Part shown: piece after piece, positions 10,550 through 20,095 of the stretch | How the letters are laid out: each line of letters starts with the position of its first letter | How positions within the stretch are numbered: the first letter of the stretch is position 1 | Source: Steromphala cineraria | Taxonomy: Eukaryota > Mollusca > Gastropoda > Trochida > Trochidae | Direction: 5' to 3' | Assembly (NCBI GenBank): GCA_916613615.1 | Contig: OU744723.1 | Coordinates: 33,176,171 to 33,240,170, forward strand | DNA: 64,000 nucleotides | Notes under the pieces: generated by a model | Database searches by the model: none | Told to the model about the DNA's origin: nothing | The model's input: the letters and a program-made list of their open reading frames with translations, nothing else | Translations under genes and position numbers: made by a program

Positions 10550-13500
10550 AGGAATATTCCAATGAAAAATGAAAAAGAGCCTTTTAAAACAATGTTTATG
10601 GATAAATCCTTCAACTTTGGCTAATAATTTTTAGCTAAATCACCAAATCTGCAATAAAAATTCAAAGTTGGGAAAAATCAAGTTTACCGGCATCGATGGG
10701 GGCGCCATATTGCTATCTCGAACGGTAAACGAGAGCGAGAAACACCGGGAATATGACGTCAGCGACACACCACGAAATTAGGAGACGCCGTTAGATTCAA
10801 TGGTGGGCGGTGACGGCCTGTCAAACATTGGACTGTAACAACCGTCACGACTTCAGTAAAGACATGCCGGGTCCAGAATATTATACTTCTATGATGCCCA
10901 AAGCAATAAATAAATATTTCTGACCAGCAGACTGCTTGAAAACTTCAGTACAGATTCAAAAGAACTCCCATGTGCGGACGTCACAAGGTTTGAACACTGA
11001 CACTCACTGACATTTTTTAGAATTTTTATAAGCTTGAGACATCCTCATTAGGTTGAAATAAAGTGTTAAATGACTTTGCTGAAATAAGTGCATTTAAAAA
11101 AAATAGAAACGTAACTTAGAATAATTTTTTATCAATTATATCACTCAAAAAAATAGACCTTCTAATGTGATCTTGTCGAAGCGAATCCTAAAAAGCGAAT
11201 CCGCGATGATGGTGATATGGTTTCGTAATCAAAAGGAAATTTTTTATATCAATCAAAACACGATTGATTAATTTGAAAGATGGCATTTTCTATGTTGACA
11301 TGGAATTCACGTTTTAATCATATAAATCTTGGCTTGTTTGAGGACGAAAATATTTTTCTATTTATTTAGTTGTCGCCCGTACGAAACCAATTTTGATTAC
11401 GAATCACTTAGGCGGACGGCATATGATATTGTTACGATTCTTGTTATGTTCACATATCATGTTGATTATTTTCCAAAGGTATTTCAGCTAAACAATACGT
11501 AAAGAAATTAAAATGGAATTATGAGATACCATTAGTATACTAAAACGATCAGTAAGGAATGGTGTTTTTAATAATATTATTTAAAGATCTATCAACTCAT
11601 CAGCAAGGAATACAAAATAATATTATACTCACAAAATGTCTTTATATCATCGAGTGTTTTTTCTCTTTTAGTTGCTTTTAGTTGATGAAGCTGAAAATTC
11701 CATAATTGTTAAATAAAATAATTTATCTATTTAACTATTTTTTTTATTTAACAGAAGGATGTGTTTTTTTATTACAACAATGCACAAATTATCACAACGT
11801 ATGTCTCTTAATCTCTTCATTTTTTTAAACAAAATACTATATTTACGTCATTTATGCATGCTTTACATTGAATATTTCCTTTTATATATTTTAAAAACAA
11901 TTATTCTAACACGTTTATTGAATTATTTTTTCCCTTTTCAAACTGAGGCTTTTTTTAAAATCCAGAGATTGAATGTGAAAGAGTACCAGATTTTGAAAAA
12001 TCCTATCGTAGTAATTCTTGAGAAAATAAAATGTTATTAATATCATTTTCGGAAAGATATAAAAATGCTATGCAAAAGGCTTAGTGATTGCAAGGACGTA
12101 AATAGATTTACGTCCTTGGTGATTGATAATATGTACATATAACAGGTAAATCATTGACATGCACGTTTGATGTATCAAATTTCAATCAACGTTTTCTACT
12201 TTAAAGTGTTAATTTTAGATAAAAGAAGAAGTATTTATACAGTACGGCAACATATTTCAGGTAAACATTAAACTTGTACCATGTTTTAATCAGAAAAAAA
12301 TGCAAAGAACACATCAAGATATTATACTCTTGCTCGTTTTTAAAACATTTATTTATTTATTTTCTGTGTTCTTTTAGATAATTCATATATCGTTAATAAT
12401 TCTAGACAAAACCGTATATTAGTCGTAGTTGCTTGTTGAATAATCTGTTCGACGACTGGGTCGTTCTGTATGTTCTTGGCCTGGTGTAGAGATAATTTTC
12501 TTTTTCTGAACGTAAAAAAGACTAAGGAAATGATTGTTGATTTTCGGCGAAATAAGGAACCTCTTCATTCTATTAGAATCGATAACGAAGAAATTGAAAG
12601 AGTTAATCACTACAAATATCTCGGCGTTATTTTAGATTCAAATCTCTCGTTTTCAAAACATGTTGATTTCATTTACAAAAAAGGGCAACAGAGACTCTAT
12701 TTTCTTCGCCGCTTAAGAAACTTTTCAATTGATAGATCCCTTTTGACAGTCTTTTACCAAACTTTTATACAAAGTGTGCTGACCTATAATTTTTTAGGTT
12801 GGTATGGAGGTTTGTCTGTTCGCAACAAAAACAAAGTTTTTTAAATTGTTAATACCGCCAGCAAGATCAGTGGAGTACCGTTCGAAAATATGTCCTTTAT
12901 TTATGAGCGGCAGATTGTGAAGAAAGCTACTAAAATAAGAACCGATAGCTCCCATATCCTGTCCCATAATTTCGAACTACTTCCTTCCGGACGCCGCTTT
13001 CGGACACCTTCGTTAAAAACAAACAGAGCCAGACAATCCTTCATACCAACAAGTATTCGTGAAATTAATAAATGTTTTGAATCATGAATTTTACAATTAC
13101 AATCCATCCTGTGTGACTTGCTTTTCTGTGTGTGACATATTGTTTATGTAATGTTTGTTTAAAGTTGTATATCGAGTGCCTATGTATATATGAGACCGTT
13201 GTTGAAGTAAAAAGAATTTCCTACGGGATAATAAAGTATTATCTTATCTTATCTTATCTTATCTTCTGTAGGCACAACAATGTTTTACGTTAACAAAGTG
13301 CGCAACGCACACATTCAGCAATACTTGTCAAATCATGGAAACTCCACTGCACAAAGATGTACGGAGTTTATAATGTAAGCTCCTTGCATCGATTTCTTGT
13401 GGTGTGTCGATGACGTCATATTTTCAAATAAAATGGCGACCACCGTCATCGCTCAAAGACGAAGGTTTAAAATTCTGTAAATACTTATCTCGTTGACAGA

Positions 13501-13581
13501 AAAATTTAATAATTTGTGAGAATGTCTTTTATAACTCATACTTTTGCTAGAATTTAGTTGAAATCGTACTGGAATATTCCT
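10550..13581. mobile_element. Nested TTAA-flanked element
   Basis: TTAA at 10546-10549 and 13582-13585 flanks inverted ends AGGAATATTCCA(A/G)T. Deeper inside, GAATATGACGTCAGCGACAC (10750-10769 region) recurs inverted as GTGTCGATGACGTCATATTT at about 13400-13420, giving extended imperfect TIRs of about 200 bp. No transposase open frame is visible. It is a non-autonomous piggyBac/Kolobok-like element inserted into the larger transposon and itself carrying a LINE fragment. Confidence 0.7.
12415..13265 (+). mobile_element. 5'-truncated CR1/Rex1-like LINE
   Basis: The C-terminal part of a non-LTR reverse transcriptase. The thumb-region motif LNVKKTKEMIVDFRR is at about 12500-12550, followed by YKYLGVILDSNLSF, RLYFLRRLRNFS and FYQTFIQSVLTY (12470-12841). 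After a stop at 12841-12843 the homology continues out of phase in 12890-13087 with ATKIRTDSSH, ELLPSGRRFRTP and RQSFIPTSI. The element ends in a (TTATC)n tail at about 13239-13265, as LINEs of this group do. It is dead: 5'-truncated, with frame breaks. Confidence 0.88.
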
Positions 13582-14170
13582 TTAAGGTTTGAAATTTTGA
13601 TTTTAAGGGGAGATAACTCAAAATCAAAATCGAAATTCAAAAATCTGGCTCGTGCTTTTCTCAGTTAGGTCATACTCTACAATCCCTGAAAGTTTCATGA
13701 AAATCGGTTGGTTACACTCCATACACGTAGCCTGAAAAGTAAAATAAATCCACCTTAATGTATTGGGGACATGTATCATAACGTACCAACTCCCCGTACA
13801 GTATAACTGTTATTATATGTAACTCCCGGTACAGTGCCGGTGCAACGTCCATCAGGGCGTACAGTCTATATTTTGTCTTGTTTCTCTTTAAATGTAATGG
13901 AATAAGCATTGATACACCACATGGGCCTTTGAATACGCATTATTTTACTGTATAAGTTACAACAATCATCAAATGACCTCTACATAGTCCGCAACATGAG
14001 TTAAACAGTCAATTTCGCGATCGCTAAATTAGCTTCGAACGGGCAGTCACTTGAAATGGGCAAGTATGACAAGAATTGAAACATTATCGTAATTATGCCT
14101 TTAGAAATATGTAGAGAAATACTTAAAAGTTTCATATTTTACACGTTTCAACTCTCAGAAGGTGAATATT

Positions 14171-14287
14171 ACTAGAACTAACCGTGAACGTGGAGTCGGG
14201 GTTGTTTTGTTTTCACTGTACAGTGAGGAATTGGACGTTGCAGAGGTGCAACTTCCGCTTTACCTGTACAGTCGAGTACCCCCTGTG
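14171..14287 (-). repeat. Right terminal inverted repeat of the 6.2-kb element
   Basis: Exact inverted copy of 8131-8247, ending in ...CCCCCTGTG, followed by the TTTGA target duplication. Confidence 0.95.
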
Positions 14288-14292
14288 TTTGA

Positions 14293-14881
14293 GGAAATCT
14301 GAATTGTTGTAGTTGTAGAATTTAACCTTTAGTTGAAAAGTTCTCAAAAGAACTTCACGTTTATGATTATATTTTTCGATTCAATCGTGTTAGTTTTTTA
14401 TTAAGCATTTGAATATAAAAAAGATATAAATGAATGTTTTTCTGCTTATTTCTATTTGAAAAATAACTATTATTGAATGATGATAATAATAAGCAAATAA
14501 CGTGGACATTTCGAAAAAAAATCATGATATTGAAATAATGATTTAAAATACACTGACTGTTTTCATTACAATTGCAACATGCATGTTAAAATAAGTAACA
14601 TAAGCACAAATGACTTATAAACTTATTTCAAACCACATTTTACAACGATATCACAACTATTACAAGCTCATGCTGCTATCATGTCATCAATTAAATACTT
14701 ACTAACACTTTTGGCATCAATGTAGACAACTTACTTGACAGTTACTAGTTCAAGAGCTCTTGATGATTTATTCAACAGTCACATCAGCCCTGTTATGTTC
14801 ATTTCAACTGTAGCTGAAAATTATATATTGTGTCTTTACAATTGGTACATTTTAATTATCACAATCTAGCTACCTTAAACC
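14293..14881. repeat. Duplicated block, copy 1 right part
   Basis: Resembles 19525-20095. The clearest match is GCTGCTATCATGTCATCAAT...CATCAATGTAGACAACTTA at about 14670-14730 against 19880-19940. It is the 3' flank of the TRIM fragment that follows. Confidence 0.6.
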
Positions 14882-15124
14882 TTAACCAAATCTGTATTTG
14901 TATAATCCCTTGTCCAACATTGCAACACACAGTTTGTCTCCATCAACACACAGACCAGTTGGAAGCTCTACACCATTCTCTTCTGTAAGAATATCTCTAA
15001 TAAACTCCCCTTTATTACTGAGATGAATCACTGTGTGTTTGCTATGTTCAGCTACATGTACTAGAATGTCTCCTGTACGGGTGGTTGTGATTCCACGTGG
15101 ATCTCTCCGAGCTCTGTCTATCAC
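14882..15124 (-). pseudogene. TRIM C-terminal fragment (NHL-like)
   Basis: An 80-residue minus-strand frame closely matching the last 80 residues of the TRIM gene at 20096. Shared motifs are DRAR, GITTT, TGD, VIHLS, GEFIRDIL, ENGV, PTGLC and the ending YKYR-G. Only the last propeller blades are present. RING, B-boxes and coiled coil are missing and the match stops abruptly at 15124, the duplication breakpoint. It has no start of its own, so it is a pseudogene fragment. Confidence 0.85.
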
Positions 15125-15147
15125 TTATTGCTATATCCAGCTATATA

Positions 15148-15420
15148 TAGATAGTGATGATATGTCCAAATAAAGATAGGAAGCTTTCTATGTATTGTTC
15201 AGTCAATTTTTAGCATTCATCTTTACATTGTCAACAAAACAAATAGTTAGATTAAACATATCTTTACATCTTAAGACAGAAACCATTGGAACCATGTAGA
15301 CTCTTTCACTTAATGTAATATTCAGCTTTGTATGTCCAGTGATGATATGTCAAAATAAAGATAGGAACGTTTGCCATTTATTGTTCAGTCAATTTTTAAC
15401 ATTCTTCCTTAAATTATAGC
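15148..15420. repeat. Tandem duplication, period about 188 bp
   Basis: AGTGATGATATGTC-AAATAAAGATAGGAA followed by TTGTTCAGTCAATTTTTA occurs at about 15151-15220 and again at about 15339-15408, with weaker matching between. The two units are moderately diverged. Nothing coding is seen between here and 15885. Confidence 0.75.
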
Positions 15421-15885
15421 AAAATAAATGATTCAAATTCAATATATTTCTTCATCTTCAATTACCAATGGAACAATAATTGTTTAATAAATATCTTCAT
15501 AACTGACGTTAATAAGTTCAACTAATCAATTGACAGTGCTAAGGATGTTTTGTCAACATTCAACTTTCTAATGCAATCCTGTGCCAGTTTTTAATCTTAT
15601 CCTTTGCTTTCCAGTAATGTTTCAGTTTTCACAACATGTTGTATCATTATATGTTTATATTATGGACACAAGCAGATAGCAGAGACTAAAATATCTCAGA
15701 TGGGTAAAACACAGTGGATAATATTGAACACAGTTTAACACTAAACAGCAGGATGACGGCACCAAACTGCCACTGGGAAGATTGCCTTGTTATATACATT
15801 GATTGTTAGTCCTGCTCCAGCACTTTGGATAAGATAGGAGTCTTTAATATAGTCTAGGTCCTAATTCTACAAGTTTAGAATGGCG

Positions 15886-15997
15886 GCTGAATAAACATTT
15901 GAAATAGAGTGTCTGATAATGCAAATAATGCACATGTTCATGCTGAATAAACATTTGAAATAGAGTGTCTGATAATGCAAATAATGCACATGTTCAT
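15886..15997. repeat. Perfect 56-bp tandem duplication
   Basis: Two adjacent identical 56-bp units start GCTGAATAAACATTTGAAAT (15886-15941 and 15942-15997). Identity suggests a very recent duplication, or possibly an assembly stutter. Confidence 0.92.
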
Positions 15998-16743
15998 ACT
16001 TGACACGAATTACAAGAATGGCTAAAGTTATTTTAATAAATTCATCAATTGGATGGCAGTTGAACGTAGAAAAGTAACTTTTTATTAACAAAATAATCAA
16101 CCTCCCTTTTCGTTTCAGAGGGATTTTCAGTCGTAATTGTGTACAAAGATTTTGTAATTGACAAACGGTTCAACATGTCATGCAGTACACCCATGTAGAG
16201 CCTCAATGTACTAATAGTTCACCAGTGTAATCTACCCGCCAGTTTTCAGGGTCTATACAAGACCTATATACAGGACTGCTATTGCGAATTCAAAATTAGA
16301 TATAAACTTTTAGAAGGCTTCACAACAATTGCTGGCATAAAGTGTGTTTGTAATGTTCTTTTTACTGATGCTTATCCATTAGGAACTTTCATATGTTTAG
16401 AAACTATCTAATTTATTTAACGCTCACACACACAAATATACTGTTTTAGATATGATATTATTTAAACATTACACAATTTTTGTAACCAACTGAATAAAAG
16501 CAAACAAGAGTACACACCAAAGTGATTTTAGGGTTGGTCAGTATTTTCTGCAATCAGTCAAACAGTCTTATCCCAAAAAACTTTCCATTTTATATGTATA
16601 TATTATATGTATTTGTCTCAATGAAGTTAAATAAATGTGCAAAATGAATAATGGAATTGGCTAGATAGGTTTCTGAAATCCTCCAAACAAATCAGATCAT
16701 GGAAGATCAGTACAAAACATATTAAAACATTCAAGTATTATTA

Positions 16744-16937
16744 CATCTTCCTACACAGAACCTAAAACGCCAGTTTCCGAACTGTCATTTTATGCCTTGC
16801 TGAAGAGCCTTTACTTTTCTATGCTGCTATAGTGCCCCTACAGACTAGAGAGCAAGTACAGAAAACTCAAGGCTATGCAGCAAGGCATAAAACTGACAGT
16901 TTGGAAACTGGCGTTTTAGGTTTTGCGTAGGAAGATG
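16744..16937. mobile_element. 194-bp Mutator-type foldback MITE, copy A
   Basis: Nearly fully palindromic. The arms start CATCTTCCTACACAGAACC and pair over about 80 bp around a short centre (TATAGTGCCCCTACAG). A perfect 9-bp target duplication GTATTATTA lies at 16735-16743 and 16938-16946, the size typical of Mutator-like elements. A second copy of exactly the same length is at 54194-54387 with its centre in the opposite orientation. Confidence 0.93.
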
Positions 16938-17141
16938 GTATTATTACTGTCCAGTATCGAGTGTAGGCTATCAGTTGTTATCTATAGCTCGACGTGTTTA
17001 GGGTGTTGGTTTGACAATGTTTACATTGAATGTAAAGATACAGTTATCAAACGTCCCTCGTGACATGATGCCACTTGCAGACACACCTATGTTAAACATT
17101 GTTACTGACAATGACGGGTTCATGTTTTCAAACATTCTGTG

Positions 17142-17445
17142 GAGCGCAGTGGTTTAGTGGCTAGCGTGCTTCCCTGCGACTCCAAAGAGCCGGGTTCGAA
17201 TCTAGGTGGAGACACCAACAATTTGTGACCTGGGCTTTACACCGTGTTGTGTCCTTGGGCAAGGCACTTTATTCACATTGCACTCAGTCCCCCAGCTGTA
17301 GAATTGGGTACCTAAATACGGAAAGTACGGACCTGTGTGGTCGCGCAGAGCGCTTCATAGCAGATTAGAAAGTACAATTCCTTCAGGGTAATAATGTACA
17401 GCCAATGAGCAGTGCTTGCACTGGATATTAGACTTAAAACTTGTC
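17142..17445 (+). mobile_element. tRNA-derived SINE
   Basis: The head contains an A-box-like TGGTTTAGTGGCTAGCGTG and a perfect B-box GGGTTCGAATC (17192-17202). The body GTGTCCTTGGGCAAGGCACT, then CAGCTGTAGAATTGGGTACC, is a block shared by many invertebrate SINEs. It ends near ACTTGTCATTGTTATTATT. The tRNA-like part lacks a matching acceptor stem, so it is not a tRNA gene. Confidence 0.85.
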
Positions 17446-17757
17446 ATTGTTATTATTTATCGGGGGACCTCGAAACTGTCGATGAAGGCAGGGACGCGCC
17501 ACAACACTCTTTGATGTGCATGGAATGGGGTGCCTTGCAACTGTGTTTTCACCGTCATGTAATTAAGAAATGAGTTTCATAATATTGTTGTCCACACCGT
17601 TAAATATAAACAAGATAAAGTTATGTAACTGGCGAGTTTGCGAAGCCAGTTATGCTAAAGTATATCTTATGAGATTCAAAGAGGATATATCAATATGGAC
17701 AGACATATTATGAAATTTATTTCTTATTCAAATAAGGTTATTGAGTAACAGTCAGGC

Positions 17758-17850
17758 AGATGAATCGACACGATTGCACCGATTTACCCGCCCGGCCCCT
17801 ATCTTAGTGCACGACTTGCACGTGCTGCACACTTTTTACGTTCTAGCCCG
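17758..17850. repeat. Duplicated block, copy 2 left part
   Basis: Matches 7453-7530 (GAATCGACACGATTGCACC, CTTGCACGTGCTGCAC). The block continues after the piggyBac-like insertion at 17982-19035. Confidence 0.65.
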
Positions 17851-17981
17851 TGGAGTAAATATTCAGTAATTTGTAAATAGCTGGTTAAGTAGTGCAATAT
17901 TCCAAATCCATGTGCTTTCTAGACCCACCAATGATACAACTGCTATGGCTTCTTACGACTTATGCTGCATATCGTAATTAA

Positions 17982-19035
17982 CCCATTTATGCATGACCTC
18001 TCAGATTTTAATTTAATTGTGACAATTTATAGGTTATAACTTGCAATGAAGGGAATCAGTTGTTATTTTTCCCTCAAGTAATTTTTTCCGTGTTATTTTG
18101 ATGATTGAATTAGCGTCCCATATATGGGACGACATGCACAGGAGGGTACAGGTTTTTTATATGCACATGATGAAACCAAATGTTTTGACAGATAATAAAT
18201 TTTAGTTTGACAACATCTTGGGGACTTCCTCCTTCAAGAATGCAAACAATTAAAGAATTTCCGATTTCAGGTGTACTTCAGCAGAGCAATCAATAAAATT
18301 TTGCGTGAAAAACTTAGTATATGTAGTATTCAAGCATTAACAATTTCTCCAGAGAGCGGGAAAAGGAACATTGATCACCACGTTTGGTTCTTCATGAGGT
18401 ACTTCTAGCACATGAAATGCTCTAATTTACTCATTTCATCCTTAAAACCATCCTCATCTTCAATATAATCTGTGGCAGCAGAAAATTCGGATATGTCCAT
18501 ATAATTATATATCAGCAGAGGGTTAAGCAGTCACTTATAATTTTTTTCTAATTTTTATACTTTTCAGGTTATCCATTCCAAAAAATATCAAGACAAGAAA
18601 TTATATTTTTTCACAAGAATAATTTCCGAGAATGACCAAAAAACCTGTACCCTCTTGTGCATGACGTCCCATAAGTGGGACGCTAATTTGACAAAAGTTT
18701 GAGCATGGAAAAAAATTTAGTTGACTTTCACTCTTATTTTTAGTTAAACTATTTAACATTGAAAAACATTAAAAACAAGTCAATTTAGTTCAAATGGAAA
18801 ATTCAATTATTCAGTGGTACCTCAAACTTTGGCAATTTGCTAAATTAGTATCTTCTCTGTTTCAGGTCGTCAGATTTCACCGTATTTAAATCTACAACTA
18901 TTTAACTTTGTTGACATATAAATACGACATCTTCCCTTTAAAAAACAGCTTACAGCAAATATTTATCTTGTTTATGAACAGAGAACCAGACAATTGAATT
19001 AGCGTCCCATTTATGGGACGTCATGCACAAATGGG
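17982..19035. mobile_element. piggyBac-like non-autonomous element
   Basis: TTAA flanks (17978-17981 and 19036-19039) and inverted ends CCCATTTATGCATGAC / CCCATTTGTGCATGAC on the opposite strand. TTAA plus a CCC-start is the piggyBac signature. Internally, the word TTAGCGTCCCATATATGGGACG with GCATGCAC nearby occurs three times (about 18112, inverted at 18665, and 18998), each a small hairpin, and 18105-18160 pairs with 18638-18690 as an internal inverted repeat. No transposase frame is visible. Confidence 0.85.
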
Positions 19036-19229
19036 TTAACTTATATCGACTTACTTCAACATACATGCATATGAATGATAATATTAATAAACCTTTTCAA
19101 GAGATTGTGATGTTTCAAACGATTATTCTTCCTAAAGAATCGATGTTATTTGCTCTTTTAACGGCACATGACCAAATAATTGCGTTTTCATTTTATTTTT
19201 CACTTAAACAATAAACAATTCTTAATGAT

Positions 19230-20095
19230 GATTACCGCAAATACAATGTTCATGTCTTCTGAAATTTCACCAAAATTAAAAGCAAAGGGTGGCACACATT
19301 TAACCATTTAGTTATAATAGAAACCTCTTCATTCACAAGTGTTCAAGGTACAACAATAGCAGACAATTCATTGCCAAGAAATTCTCATCCGTTACTGAGA
19401 ATGATTGACACTCTGCATGTGTTTCACTGATAACGTGTGCATTTCCTCGATTTGCACGTGCAATCCGATTGGCATGTTTCCCAAACAAAATCACTCCTTT
19501 ATGATTGAGGGATAAACATACATTTTGAAATCAGTTGCACGAAAGGGAATTATTTTAGTTTGATTTTAATATAAAGCAAGTGAGTTCACCAATAAACCTT
19601 TAGTATTTCGGTTTCTGTTTGTACTGAAAAACCAATATTACAAAACAATCATAAATCAGAATAATTATAGTACAAAATAATGATGAAAAATAAGTAAGTA
19701 TAGTGGAAAATTGTACACGCAAACTATACATGTAATTGAAAAATGATTTAAGATACACTAACTGTTTTCATTACAATCACACACTTGTTAATAGTAATTG
19801 AATAAGCACAATCAACATTTAGTCATGTGATACCTGTTTTGTCCTAATTCCATCCAATATAACAACTATTCCAAGGTCATGTTGCTATCAAATCATCAAT
19901 TAAAGAATAAATAACATTTTTGACATCAATGTAGACAACTTATTTCAATGATTTCAATGATTTATCAACAGTCCAAAAAGTATTGATAGAAAATGATATA
20001 CTGTGTCTCCACAAATGTTTTCAAATGTACAAATTTAATTTTTGAAATTGATCTCTCTCGCTTAGCGTTATCAAATCAACTAGCTACCTGGAAAC
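19230..20095. repeat. Duplicated block, copy 2 right part
   Basis: The 3' flank of the TRIM gene. It resembles 7860-8100 and then 14500-14881, without the 6.2-kb insertion, and so serves as the paralogous empty site for that transposon. Confidence 0.65.

Larger units (their letters stand above)
8131..14287. mobile_element. 6157-bp DNA transposon, perfect 117-bp TIRs
   Basis: Identical 117-bp inverted repeats (8131-8247 and 14171-14287) start CACAGGGGGTACTCGACTG and are flanked by a perfect 5-bp target duplication TTTGA (8126-8130 and 14288-14292). The insertion interrupts one copy of a duplicated block whose other copy (19235-20095) lacks it. Inside the TIRs, related ACTGTACgGG..AGTTGC / GGACGTTGC words recur on both sides (8550-8610, and inverted at 13785-13880) and look like subterminal transposase-binding repeats. 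I see no transposase gene. The interior is occupied by a TTAA element (10550-13581) with a LINE fragment in it. A 5-bp duplication with CAC at the tip is compatible with Transib-like elements but does not prove it. Confidence 0.9.

Noticed and set aside
8131..14287. Reading the whole transposon as one large palindrome
   Set aside because: Outer and inner inverted words have different symmetry centres. The inner pair belongs to the separate TTAA element at 10550-13581.
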